NCBI RefSeq assembly: GCF_003205195.1
Contig: NZ_QJRY01000006.1
Span: forward strand, 186,001 to 250,000
Direction: 5' to 3'
Length of the DNA stretch: 64,000 nucleotides
DNA from: Peteryoungia wuzhouensis
GTDB taxonomy: Bacteria > Pseudomonadota > Alphaproteobacteria > Rhizobiales > Rhizobiaceae
Program-made: the position numbers and the translations under genes
Shown here: piece after piece, positions 26,903 through 35,195 of the stretch
How positions within the stretch are numbered: position 1 is the first letter of the stretch
Layout of the letters: each line of letters opens with the position of its first letter
The notes under the pieces: model-generated
The model's database searches: none
Seen by the model: only the letters and a program-made list of their open reading frames with translations
Told to the model about the DNA's origin: nothing

Positions 26903-28140
26903 TTGCCGATCTCCCGCTCCAGTGCTTTCGGATTTGCTGCGAGGCGTGCGCGGATGTCTTTGGCCACGTCGCCGACATAGATTTCTTCAAGTCCCAGACG
27001 CAGGCCATCGACAACCGCCTCTGCCAGTTGCGCCGGCGCAACTTTTGGCGGCGGGACGGTCTGGAACCATTCGGTGTCCAGAGGCCCAACAAAGGCATTC
27101 ATCAGCTTGACGCCGCCATTGCGCAATTCCGATCGCAGCCAATGTGACAGCGACAGGCTGGCCGCATGTGACACCGAAAGCACCCCGTACTCCGGCAGGT
27201 TGGCCAGAGCGTAGGCTGAGAGCACGTTGACCCACGCCGCAGCGGAGTTGACCCCATCGGCACCACGGCTGACCATCACTGGTCCGAAGGCATGCGCTAG
27301 GCGCATCGAGCCCAGCACGGTGGCATTTATGGCGTCGAAGAGCTTACGGGAGCCGCCTTCCTCGAAGAGATGAACCGGCCGGGTATGATCGGCTGTGTTG
27401 ATCAGAATATCGACTTTGGCGCCGATATCTGCTGCGAGCTCCACCACCGACTTCTCATTGTTCAGATCCAGCGTAACCAGTTCCACGCCGTTGATCGCGA
27501 GCAAGGCTTCCTCTTCGGCAAGAGGCTTCCACGGTTGTGCGATCCCGACAAAGATTTGCGTGGCGCCAGCCCTCGAAAGGGCTTTTGCCATGGCTTGGCC
27601 GACCGGGTTTCTTCCGTCGGTAACCAATGCCCGTCGAAATTTCGGATTAGCGGTCATTTCGCGGAGTGCAGGATCGTCATCCATGTGAGGTTCGTCCTTG
27701 TCGGGCCACGCAAAAACTGCCGCATTGCCTGATTTGTCGAGTTGAAGTGTCAGCCGCACCCGTTCGCCATCCAAACAGCCGCGATGCAGATTGGCGATGA
27801 TCCTGGGACCGCAATCGGACGTCACGATGCCCTGACGCCACGGCATGCGTTCACGGAAGTAGGGATCGCTTGTCATGCGGATCGTCGTTGCCGTGACCAG
27901 CATCCCGCCTGCCGGGGCATCGACAAAGGTCAGGTGGCTCGACAGGCAATCCGGACAGACGTCACGCGGCGGATACGCAAAGCGATGGCATTCCTGGCAG
28001 GTCTGTAGCGCAAACCGGCCCTCAGCCGCTGCCCATGTCAAACCCTGAGCGGTGCGACTGCGGGCAGATGGCGGCAGCAGGGCCCGCCGCGTTCTCATCA
28101 GTGGGTTCTTGCGCTTCGGGGGTGCGATCGGGTCTGTCAC
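26899..28140 (-). CDS. DUF35 zinc-ribbon/OB-fold protein fused to a degenerate SDR
   Basis: A 413-residue fusion. Residues about 35-150 form a DUF35 unit: a rubredoxin-like zinc ribbon (Cys48, Cys51, Cys62, Cys65) and an OB fold, the type that partners thiolase-fold enzymes in CoA metabolism. Residues about 168-400 are a short-chain dehydrogenase fold. The usual active-site Tyr and Lys align with Leu321 and His325 (LSVSHAA), the glycine motif reads VTDGRNPVG and NNAG reads NTAD, so dehydrogenase activity is doubtful. The gene overlaps both neighbours by four bases, with the thiolase-like gene upstream, so a complex with that protein is likely. Confidence 0.82.
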   Translation of the reverse strand: MTDPIAPPKRKNPLMRTRRALLPPSARSRTAQGLTWAAAEGRFALQTCQECHRFAYPPRDVCPDCLSSHLTFVDAPAGGMLVTATTIRMTSDPYFRERMPWRQGIVTSDCGPRIIANLHRGCLDGERVRLTLQLDKSGNAAVFAWPDKDEPHMDDDPALREMTANPKFRRALVTDGRNPVGQAMAKALSRAGATQIFVGIAQPWKPLAEEEALLAINGVELVTLDLNNEKSVVELAADIGAKVDILINTADHTRPVHLFEEGGSRKLFDAINATVLGSMRLAHAFGPVMVSRGADGVNSAAAWVNVLSAYALANLPEYGVLSVSHAASLSLSHWLRSELRNGGVKLMNAFVGPLDTEWFQTVPPPKVAPAQLAEAVVDGLRLGLEEIYVGDVAKDIRARLAANPKALEREIGK

Positions 28141-29321
28141 GTCTTGGATCCCGCAAGAATGACGGCGCCGGATGCCAGGCCGCGGTCGTAGTTGATCATT
28201 CCGAAGCCGGATGCCAGGCCCATATGCGCGCCGATAACCTGGGTCGGGCCAGCGGTACCCATGACCTGGCGCAGTGCCTCAACGATACCGAGATGGCCGC
28301 CAGCGGCACCGGCCTGCCCGACGGAAAGCTGCCCGCCACTCGTGTTGTGAGGGAAACTGCCCTCGATCTCGAACGTGTGGCTGCGCACAAAGTCCGGTCC
28401 CTCACCCTTCTTGCAGAAGCCAAGGTCTTCGAACTGCATCATCGAAATGACCGGGTAGTCGTCATAGGTCTGCAACACGTCGATCATGTCCGGCGTGACT
28501 CCCGCCATGGCATAGAGTTCCTCGATATCGCGGACCCAGCCGCCCCGATATTGCACGTCGTCGTCGGCAAACGCATGATGACGCTCTATCGTCGACAGGA
28601 TATGTGCATATGCCAGTCCCAGTGATTTCGCCGTCTCTTCCCGCATAACCAGAAACGCTTCGGCGCCGGCGCAGGGCATGACGCAGTCGAAGAGATGGAT
28701 CGGGTCGGCGATGGCACGGGCGGTCATGTACTGGTCGAGCGTGAGCGGCTTCTTCATCAGCGCATTGGGGTTTTTTAGCGCATTCTCACGTTGGGCAACG
28801 CAAAGCTTGCCGAAATCCTCGCGCCTGGCTCCGAAGCAGTTCATGTAGTTTCGAGCGATCAGCGCAAAGCTCGCATTGGCGCCGCCGGCTCCGTAAGGAT
28901 AGGACGCGTCCTGGGCAAAGCGAGAAAAATTGGCCTGGGTTTTCCGGAAACTATCCACATGATTGGTGTCTCCGCCCACGCAGGCGACGATATCGGCATC
29001 GCCAGCCTGCACTGCTCTGGCCGCTCGGCGGAGGGAGATGACGCCCGCGACACCGCCCATGGGGACGTGATCGAGCCAGCGCGGCGACAAGCCGAAATGT
29101 TGGGTAAGCCCGATGGCTGTATCGGGAGCGGTCGAGAAACTCGCCATTGCAAACCCGTCGAAATCTCGGTGACTGATACCAGAAGCATCAACCAACGCCC
29201 TCAATGCCCGCCCGAGCCACCATTGCGCGGGATGGATCGAAAAGCGTTCGTAAGGCACGGTGACCGGCACCGCGGCGACAATTCCATCGTAAGACTTTCG
29301 CGCTGTCCCAGCCGCCATCAA
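28137..29321 (-). CDS. Thiolase-fold protein lacking catalytic Cys (lipid-transfer/Ltp2-like)
   Basis: Thiolase-superfamily protein, 394 aa. The segment that normally carries the nucleophilic Cys reads VPMGGVAGVISL, with Val91 at that position. The C-terminal G-H-P motif reads LSVGQAGAAGG, so the His is also gone. The general fold is clear (FDGFAMASFSTAPD, NTSGGQLS). Proteins of this kind include Ltp2-type retro-aldolases that act with a DUF35 partner, and the next gene encodes one. A claisen thiolase role is therefore unlikely, and CoA-ester aldol cleavage is the leading inference. It overlaps the ligase and the DUF35 genes by four bases each. Confidence 0.83.
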   Translation of the reverse strand: MMAAGTARKSYDGIVAAVPVTVPYERFSIHPAQWWLGRALRALVDASGISHRDFDGFAMASFSTAPDTAIGLTQHFGLSPRWLDHVPMGGVAGVISLRRAARAVQAGDADIVACVGGDTNHVDSFRKTQANFSRFAQDASYPYGAGGANASFALIARNYMNCFGARREDFGKLCVAQRENALKNPNALMKKPLTLDQYMTARAIADPIHLFDCVMPCAGAEAFLVMREETAKSLGLAYAHILSTIERHHAFADDDVQYRGGWVRDIEELYAMAGVTPDMIDVLQTYDDYPVISMMQFEDLGFCKKGEGPDFVRSHTFEIEGSFPHNTSGGQLSVGQAGAAGGHLGIVEALRQVMGTAGPTQVIGAHMGLASGFGMINYDRGLASGAVILAGSKT

Positions 29322-30940
29322 GCCTGCTCCGCTTTCCGGCGCAGGCTTGCCTTGAGATCACGCAGGTCGATAACCTGGCCTCCTTTTACCAACTCGGCAG
29401 CCATGGTCTTGATCTCGCCGCGCTGCAGTTTTTGTGTTGAGCTCAGCGGCAGGGCATCGATGAAGGCGACATAGCCGGGAAGCTTGTGATACGCGAGGTG
29501 CTGGGCGCCGGCTCGCACGACGTCCTCTGCCAGCTGCCTTCTGGTGCCATGGTTCTGATGAGTGCCATCAACGAAAAATGCGAAAACTTCCTCACCACGC
29601 AGCTCGTCCGGTACGGGCGTCACCGCAACGGCCTTGATCATCGTGTTGCCTTGCAGGGCCGTTTCGACTTCAAGGACCGCAATGTTCTCGCCGCTGCGGC
29701 GCACGATGCTTTTTTTCCGATCAAAGAAATAAAGCAGGCCCTTATCGTCCTCGTAGAGAACATCGCCAGTGTGGAACCAGCCGCCGGCCCATGCAGCTTC
29801 GGTGGCCTCTTCATCCTTGAGATACCCGCTGAAGAAGCCGCTGCGCGGATCGCAACCTGCTGCACGCACGATCAGTTCACCTGGTGTGCCAAGCGCAACG
29901 TCGTTGCCGAAATCGTCTATGATGCGGTAGTCCATGCCCTGGCGGGGACGACCGACACAGCGCAGTCCTGGGGCGTAGTCATCGCAGGCGGTGGTCGTTG
30001 TTGCGCGACCGCCCGTTTCCGTCATCGCCCAGGCCTCGACGAGAGGGATCCCGTAGCGCGCTTCGAACTCAATCTTGTGCTGCGCATCGACACCTGGACC
30101 AAAGGCAAATTTCACGCGGTGATCACGATCGAAGCGCGATGACGGCAACCGCAGCAGGATCGCCGGGATGACACCAAGGCAATGGATGATGGTCGCGCCG
30201 GACTCGCTGATCGATTGCCACCAGCGGCTGGCATGGAACCGGTCCAGCGGGACGATCGCCCCACCGCAAATGATCATGCCAAGCGCCGTGCAGCCGAGAG
30301 CATTCATATGGAACATCGGCAAGGGTGTCAGCGCCACCTCCTGGCCGCGTTCGATCGCCGCGATCCCGCCCTGGTTTATGTACCAGTCGGCGAGGTTCAT
30401 GAAGTACGCGTTGGAAAGCATGCATCCCTTTGGCTTGCCGGTGCTCCCCGAGGTGAAAAGCAACGCGCATTCGTCTTCCGCAGCCCCTGTCTGGCGCGCG
30501 GCCCTGGTCCCTGCCGGCGGGATCGGATCAGACGTTTCGATCACCCGGACCGGCCCTTCTTGCAGATGCAACAGGGTGGGCGCCTGCTTTGAATAGGTTA
30601 CCAGTAGATCAACATCGGCGACAGCAAGCTGGTAATCGAGTTCGGTGGCGCGAAGATCCGGATTGATTGGCAGGATCGAGACGCCCAGTCCGTTCAGTGC
30701 AAGCCAGACGGTAAAGAATTCGGGCCGGTTCTCCAGAAGCAGCGCGACCCGGGATCCCGCGCCATAACCAGCTTCGGCAAAGCGGCTTGCGATGGCACGC
30801 ACTTCACTCTGAACCTCACTATAGGACTTGCGAAGCCCGTTCGGCGCATAGCTCAGGCCGGCGCTCGCCGGTATGATGAGCATTGGTGCTTGCGGGTGAT
30901 CATTGGCCTGAGCCTCGAACGCGGTAAATGGAGTGTTCAT
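29318..30940 (-). CDS. AMP-forming acyl-CoA synthetase
   Basis: ATP-dependent acid:CoA ligase of the adenylate-forming family, 540 aa. The phosphate-binding loop LLFTSGSTGKPKG, the AWAMTETGG motif and the hinge WFHTGDVLYEDDKG followed by FFDRKKSIVRRSGENI are present. The adenylation Lys lies in SSTQKLQRGEIK. ATG 30940 follows GAGGG; the upstream open frame runs into the LysR promoter and is discounted. It begins the minus-strand operon and should activate the organic acid that the thiolase-like and DUF35-SDR proteins then process. Confidence 0.9.
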   Translation of the reverse strand: MNTPFTAFEAQANDHPQAPMLIIPASAGLSYAPNGLRKSYSEVQSEVRAIASRFAEAGYGAGSRVALLLENRPEFFTVWLALNGLGVSILPINPDLRATELDYQLAVADVDLLVTYSKQAPTLLHLQEGPVRVIETSDPIPPAGTRAARQTGAAEDECALLFTSGSTGKPKGCMLSNAYFMNLADWYINQGGIAAIERGQEVALTPLPMFHMNALGCTALGMIICGGAIVPLDRFHASRWWQSISESGATIIHCLGVIPAILLRLPSSRFDRDHRVKFAFGPGVDAQHKIEFEARYGIPLVEAWAMTETGGRATTTTACDDYAPGLRCVGRPRQGMDYRIIDDFGNDVALGTPGELIVRAAGCDPRSGFFSGYLKDEEATEAAWAGGWFHTGDVLYEDDKGLLYFFDRKKSIVRRSGENIAVLEVETALQGNTMIKAVAVTPVPDELRGEEVFAFFVDGTHQNHGTRRQLAEDVVRAGAQHLAYHKLPGYVAFIDALPLSSTQKLQRGEIKTMAAELVKGGQVIDLRDLKASLRRKAEQA

Positions 30941-31053
30941 ACCCGATCCCTCATGCGTCCTGTTTCTATCCATGACAGAAACCGGATCTTTGTCTTCCGA
31001 ATGGATAGGCGGCTGCGGCGGGATCGGTCCAATATTATCGCTTGTCATCGATC

Positions 31054-31068
31054 ATAGCGAATTGCTAT
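31054..31068. promoter_or_regulatory. LysR-type T-N11-A dyad
   Basis: ATAGC-GAATT-GCTAT is a 15-bp dyad in the divergent promoter of the LysR gene and the ligase operon, and it contains the T-N11-A pattern typical of LysR sites. It lies nine bases before the LysR start, which fits autoregulation. Confidence 0.5.
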
Positions 31069-31076
31069 CAGTCTGT

Positions 31077-31952
31077 ATGGATCTGAGACAAATTCGATAT
31101 TTCATCGCCGTTGCCGAGGACGAGCATTTCGGCCGTGCCTCCGAGCGCATCCACATCGCTCAACCAGCGCTCAGCAGGCAGATTCAACTTCTGGAGGGAG
31201 AACTCGGGGTCACTCTTTTCGAGCGTCTCCCACGTGGCGTAAAACTGTCTGCAGCTGGAGTGACGTTTCGTGATCACTGCAGAAAGATCCTCGTTGATCT
31301 GAGCCATGCGGTTAGCGAAACGCAGGCGGTATCGCGTGGTGAGTCTGGAATGCTGAAGCTGGGCTTTATCGAAGTGGCAGCCTGGAACGGTGTCATCCCC
31401 GAGACCATCATGGCATTTCGGAGGGATAACCCGAATGTGACGCTGGTCCTCAACTCCATGAGAAGTTTAGATCAGGTTGAGGGCATTTATGACGGCCGGA
31501 TCGATGCGGGATTTCTCTATAACCCGCCCCAGGATCCGCTTTTGGCCGTCCATCACATTGCTCGCCATCACGTGATGCTCGCCGTACCGTCGGCGTCCCC
31601 TTTTGCACGGCGGAAATCCCTTGATATTTCGGAGCTTGCCGGTCTGCCGATGATCCAGTTTCATCGACGCGCAAGTCCTGCCTTTCATGATGAACTGCAC
31701 CGTGCCCTGTTTCAGTCAGGCGTCGCAGTCAGCGTTGTGCATGAAGCCGAGAACGAAGCTGAGATGCTGGCGCTGGTCACAACGGGACTGGGTAATGCCC
31801 TGGTCAACGAATGCCAGAAATGGCGCAAGCCCAACGGGGTTGAACTTGTTTTGGTAAACGGCCTGGATGTCGGGCTCAATCTCGCACTCGTTCATCGCGC
31901 CCAACATGCCTTACCGGCGCTGCAGCGGTTCCTGACCTTCCTAAGCGCCTGA
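31077..31952 (+). CDS. LysR family transcriptional regulator
   Basis: LysR-type regulator, 291 aa, standard length. The N-terminal HTH is clear (MDLRQIRYFIAVAEDEHFGR then RIHIAQPALSRQIQLLE), followed by a CbnR/BenM-like effector-binding domain (LKLGFIEVAAWNGVIPETI). ATG 31077 is chosen because the family always begins a few residues before this HTH. It is divergent from the acyl-CoA ligase operon with a T-N11-A dyad between them, and upstream of the aldehyde dehydrogenase gene. It probably activates one or both in response to a pathway acid. Confidence 0.92.
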   Translation: MDLRQIRYFIAVAEDEHFGRASERIHIAQPALSRQIQLLEGELGVTLFERLPRGVKLSAAGVTFRDHCRKILVDLSHAVSETQAVSRGESGMLKLGFIEVAAWNGVIPETIMAFRRDNPNVTLVLNSMRSLDQVEGIYDGRIDAGFLYNPPQDPLLAVHHIARHHVMLAVPSASPFARRKSLDISELAGLPMIQFHRRASPAFHDELHRALFQSGVAVSVVHEAENEAEMLALVTTGLGNALVNECQKWRKPNGVELVLVNGLDVGLNLALVHRAQHALPALQRFLTFLSA

Positions 31953-32013
31953 TCAAGAGCAAAAAGATGCGTCAGAAGGCTTCAGCGATAACAGATCGCG
32001 ATTGATCCAGTTC

Positions 32014-32028
32014 TCCAATACTATTGGA
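32014..32028. promoter_or_regulatory. Perfect 15-bp palindrome upstream of aldehyde dehydrogenase
   Basis: TCCAATA-C-TATTGGA lies in the 205-base gap between the LysR gene and the aldehyde dehydrogenase, 130 bases before the latter start. It could be an operator; the binding protein is unknown. Confidence 0.4.
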
Positions 32029-32157
32029 CCTTGGCGACGCAAGGTTGTCATTTTCACGCCATTGAATGCTGAGAGGCGCCACGCGACCAGCCGATCTTCG
32101 AGACCCAGCTGATCGCTCGGCAGCACCATGATCCGCATTAAGTTGGAGTGTCTTTAA

Positions 32158-33675
32158 ATGCTAGCGATGATCGAGAGGGCCGGGGGCGCGCCAGTGCGGA
32201 TTCCGGCGGGGCGTATGTTGATCGACGGCAAATGGTGTGAGGCTGCCGATGGTCGAACTATCACCGTCTACGACCCAGCGACGGAAGACAAGATCGCCGA
32301 GATTGCCGCCGGATCTGCGGATGACATCGGCCGGGCAGTTGATGCGGCACAGCGCTGCTTCGAAAGCACCTTGTGGCAGAAGATGCGTCCGATTGACCGC
32401 GGCCGGTTGCTTGAGAAGCTGGCCATCCTCATCGAGCGCGACGCCGATGAACTCGCACGCCTGGAGACTCTGGACAACGGCAAGCCCTATTTCGTCTCCA
32501 GGAATGTCGATATGCAGTTCGCGATCGACGCTTTGCGCTACTACGGCGGTTGGGCATCAAAGGTCAACGGGGAGTACATCACGCTTTCGCCGCTCTTCGA
32601 TGATGGCGGCACTTATCGCGCCTATACCGACCGCAGGCCTGTCGGTGTTGTCGGTGGGATAACGCCCTGGAATTTCCCGCTTGGACAAGCGATCCAGAAG
32701 ATCGCGCCTGCAATCGCCTTCGGCTGCACGATTGTCCTCAAACCATCGGAAGAGGCTTCGCTTACCACGCTTCGTCTTGGCGAGCTTATCCTTGAAGCAG
32801 GATTACCGGACGGCGCAGTCAATATCGTCACTGGCTACGGCCAGGAAGCAGGGCAGGCGCTCGTTGATCATCCCAAAGTGCGTAAGATTGCATTCACCGG
32901 ATCCACGGCGACGGGCCAGCGCATTCTCCAAGCTTCAGCACGCCATATGAAGCGCGTAACGCTCGAGCTTGGCGGCAAATCCCCGACCATCATCCTTGCC
33001 GATGCAGACCTCGACAAGGCGATCCCCGGTGCGGCGAATGCCATTTTCCCCAACTCCGGGCAGGTCTGTACCGCAGGCTCCCGGCTTTTTATTGAAGCCT
33101 CGGTTTTCGACGAGGTGAGTGCGGGTGTCGCCCGGATCGCCAGCGAGCTTCGACTGGGCAGCGGCTTTGATCCGGATACCCAGCTTGGGCCGCTGATTTC
33201 CGCGCGCCAGATAGAGCGGGTTTCTGCACTTGTCGCCAGCGGCCTCGATGAGGGCGCCGTACCTCTTTGCGGCGCGGCACGTAACGGCCAAAAGGGCTAT
33301 TTCTATCAGCCGACCGTGCTGACCGGTGGACGTGCTGGTATGCGGATTGCGCGGGAAGAAGTGTTTGGGCCGGTCGTCATTGCGATGCCGATCAATGACC
33401 TTCGGCAGATCAAGTCTCTTGCAAACGATACCGAATTCGGGCTCGGCGCCAGCATCTGGACCCGTGATTTGAACAAAGCGCATCTTCTGGCTGCCGAGAT
33501 CGACGCTGGTACGGTCTGGATCAACACGCACAACGTCCTAGATACATCCATGCCCTTTGGCGGGGTGAAACTGTCGGGCCTTGGACGGGAATTCGGAACG
33601 GAAGTCGTGCATGCTTACACCGAGCCCCGCGCCGTCTGCATGCGCCTTGAATCGGACGGCTTCATCACCGGTTAA
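32158..33675 (+). CDS. NAD(P)-dependent aldehyde dehydrogenase
   Basis: Aldehyde dehydrogenase, 505 aa. It has catalytic Cys in NSGQVCTAGSRLF, general-base Glu in VTLELGGKSP, and the Asn-containing VGGITPWNFPLGQAIQKIAP. The NAD-binding segment IAFTGSTATGQRI is present. Overall it resembles betaine-/aryl-type aldehyde dehydrogenases. Start ATG 32158 or 32167; no strong ribosome-binding site distinguishes them. Its neighbour is the LysR gene, and it may oxidise an aldehyde released by the ligase/thiolase-like pathway (for example by retro-aldol cleavage), which is inference from position. Confidence 0.9.
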   Translation: MLAMIERAGGAPVRIPAGRMLIDGKWCEAADGRTITVYDPATEDKIAEIAAGSADDIGRAVDAAQRCFESTLWQKMRPIDRGRLLEKLAILIERDADELARLETLDNGKPYFVSRNVDMQFAIDALRYYGGWASKVNGEYITLSPLFDDGGTYRAYTDRRPVGVVGGITPWNFPLGQAIQKIAPAIAFGCTIVLKPSEEASLTTLRLGELILEAGLPDGAVNIVTGYGQEAGQALVDHPKVRKIAFTGSTATGQRILQASARHMKRVTLELGGKSPTIILADADLDKAIPGAANAIFPNSGQVCTAGSRLFIEASVFDEVSAGVARIASELRLGSGFDPDTQLGPLISARQIERVSALVASGLDEGAVPLCGAARNGQKGYFYQPTVLTGGRAGMRIAREEVFGPVVIAMPINDLRQIKSLANDTEFGLGASIWTRDLNKAHLLAAEIDAGTVWINTHNVLDTSMPFGGVKLSGLGREFGTEVVHAYTEPRAVCMRLESDGFITG

Positions 33676-34027
33676 ACTAGGTCTTCAGATTGCAAGACGG
33701 CTGTGCCGCTTTGGATGCCCTTTAGGCAGGACCTAAAGTCGGTGCAGCGGCTATGTCGAAACATAAGCGGGAACTCCGCTTTTTCTTTAAACTGTCTGCG
33801 CTGGATGCATTCCAGCCGTGGCGTGAAGCCAGCGCAGGTCGCGGTGACGCGCGGTGTCGTTAGTTAGCCCGAAATCCCGGTGATACGGGCATTATGGCCT
33901 GCGTTAAACTACCGGCTGTCAGGAATTGCGCTCACCGAAAGTCAGATGATCCATCGACAACCGTTTCCCAAGTTGAATATTAAGGCGGATATAGAGTTCG
34001 GTTCGGAAATCGTTTACCACGATTTCA
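33676..34027. other. Intergenic region with terminator-like hairpins
   Basis: About 350 bases with no supported gene. Two small hairpins are visible: TTTAGG/CCTAAA at 33721-33737 and AAGCGG/CCGCTT at 33765-33781, the latter followed by T-rich sequence. The rest shows nothing I can assign. Confidence 0.5.
33765..33788 (+). terminator. Possible intrinsic terminator after aldehyde dehydrogenase
   Basis: AAGCGG at 33765-33770 pairs with CCGCTT at 33776-33781 and runs into TTTCTTT. It is 90 bases after the stop codon; the stem is short. Confidence 0.5.
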
Positions 34028-35158
34028 ATGGCTTATGATCCCACCAAGTTGAGCTTTACGGACGTGGTGCGCCCCGCTTTCGACGCAGGCGTTGCGCTTG
34101 CCCGGCTGGATGAGCGCGTTGCCCGCTCGCCGGTCGGCGCCGGCTGGATCGAACGCATGCAATTTTCCGATGCATGCGCATCCTTGTGGCTCGACGGCGA
34201 GCTCGTCCATATTGAAGACCTAGTGCTCCACGACGCCCTTAGAGACATTCGCGCCCCCACTCACGAACTTACCATCGCCCGGGACGTGTTGAAAACCCGA
34301 CGGCGCATTGCGTCGCAATTGCCCGGCTGGGCGCTATCGGCCGAAGGCCTGCGAAGCTTGCGAGGACAGATGGCGGCACCGGTGCCGGACCGCGTTGCGG
34401 CAAGCGCGGAGAGCGGGCCTCTCACTGGCGATGTCGTGGAAGGATGGGAGGCGGAAGAAAGCGATGACGGCTCCGGCCTGCTCGATGCCGAATTCGCCGC
34501 CATCGACGCTCTGCTCGCCCGATCGGATGCCGCCATCGAACAGGCAAAGCGCCCCGTCGAAAGCGCGAGCACGCCGGAAAGGGATCCGCTGGTCTATGAT
34601 CTCGACTGGGACGAGGACCAACGGTTGGCGGAATGGAACGAGGTCTTGCGGCAGGTGGAGGATCTGCCGGCGGTGCTGCGGGGGATCGTTGCCCTGGATG
34701 CGTGGGATGAGCTGGCGGTGCTCCAGCATGCGCCCTGGCTTGGACGACTGTTGGTCGCCTCGATCCTGCGCCAAGCAGGCGTGACGACCGGCACCCATCT
34801 CGCGGCCATCAACATCGGACTGAAAACAATTTCCATCGACCGGCGCCGGCATCGCCATCGCGAGACCCGGCTGGTCGCCATTGCCGAAGGGCTGATCGCG
34901 GCTGCTGAGCTCGGGCTGAAGGAGCACGATCGGCTGGCGCTGGCGCGAAAAATGATGGAGCGGAAGCTGGAGGGGCGGCGGACCTCGTCAAAACTACCGG
35001 AACTCGTGGACCTGGTCCTTGCGAGGCCGCTTGTCTCGGCCGGCATGGTCGCCAAGACCCTCGGCGTGACGCCGCAGGCGGCACGGCGGATTGTCTTGGA
35101 GCTGGGCTTGAGAGAGATGACCGGCAGGGGGCGATTTCGGGCATGGGGCATCATTTGA
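34028..35158 (+). CDS. DUF1612/HTH protein (RHE_PE00001 family)
   Basis: A 376-residue protein of a family found mainly in rhizobia, often on plasmids. The N-terminal DUF1612-type region includes [20 protein letters not shown] and [20 protein letters not shown]. The C-terminus has an HTH-like segment, [21 protein letters not shown]. Function is unknown; a DNA-binding or Fic-associated regulatory role has been suggested only by similarity. It has no obvious link with its neighbours and converges on the LysR gene. ATG 34028 is the only reasonable start, with a weak ribosome-binding site. Confidence 0.78.
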   Translation: MAYDPTKLSFTDVVRPAFDAGVALARLDERVARSPVGAGWIERMQFSDACASLWLDGELVHIEDLVLHDALRDIRAPTHELTIARDVLKTRRRIASQLPGWALSAEGLRSLRGQMAAPVPDRVAASAESGPLTGDVVEGWEAEESDDGSGLLDAEFAAIDALLARSDAAIEQAKRPVESASTPERDPLVYDLDWDEDQRLAEWNEVLRQVEDLPAVLRGIVALDAWDELAVLQHAPWLGRLLVASILRQAGVTTGTHLAAINIGLKTISIDRRRHRHRETRLVAIAEGLIAAAELGLKEHDRLALARKMMERKLEGRRTSSKLPELVDLVLARPLVSAGMVAKTLGVTPQAARRIVLELGLREMTGRGRFRAWGII

Positions 35159-35195
35159 GGCTCGCCCGGTGCGGCAGTGTGATTGGCCACTCCAT

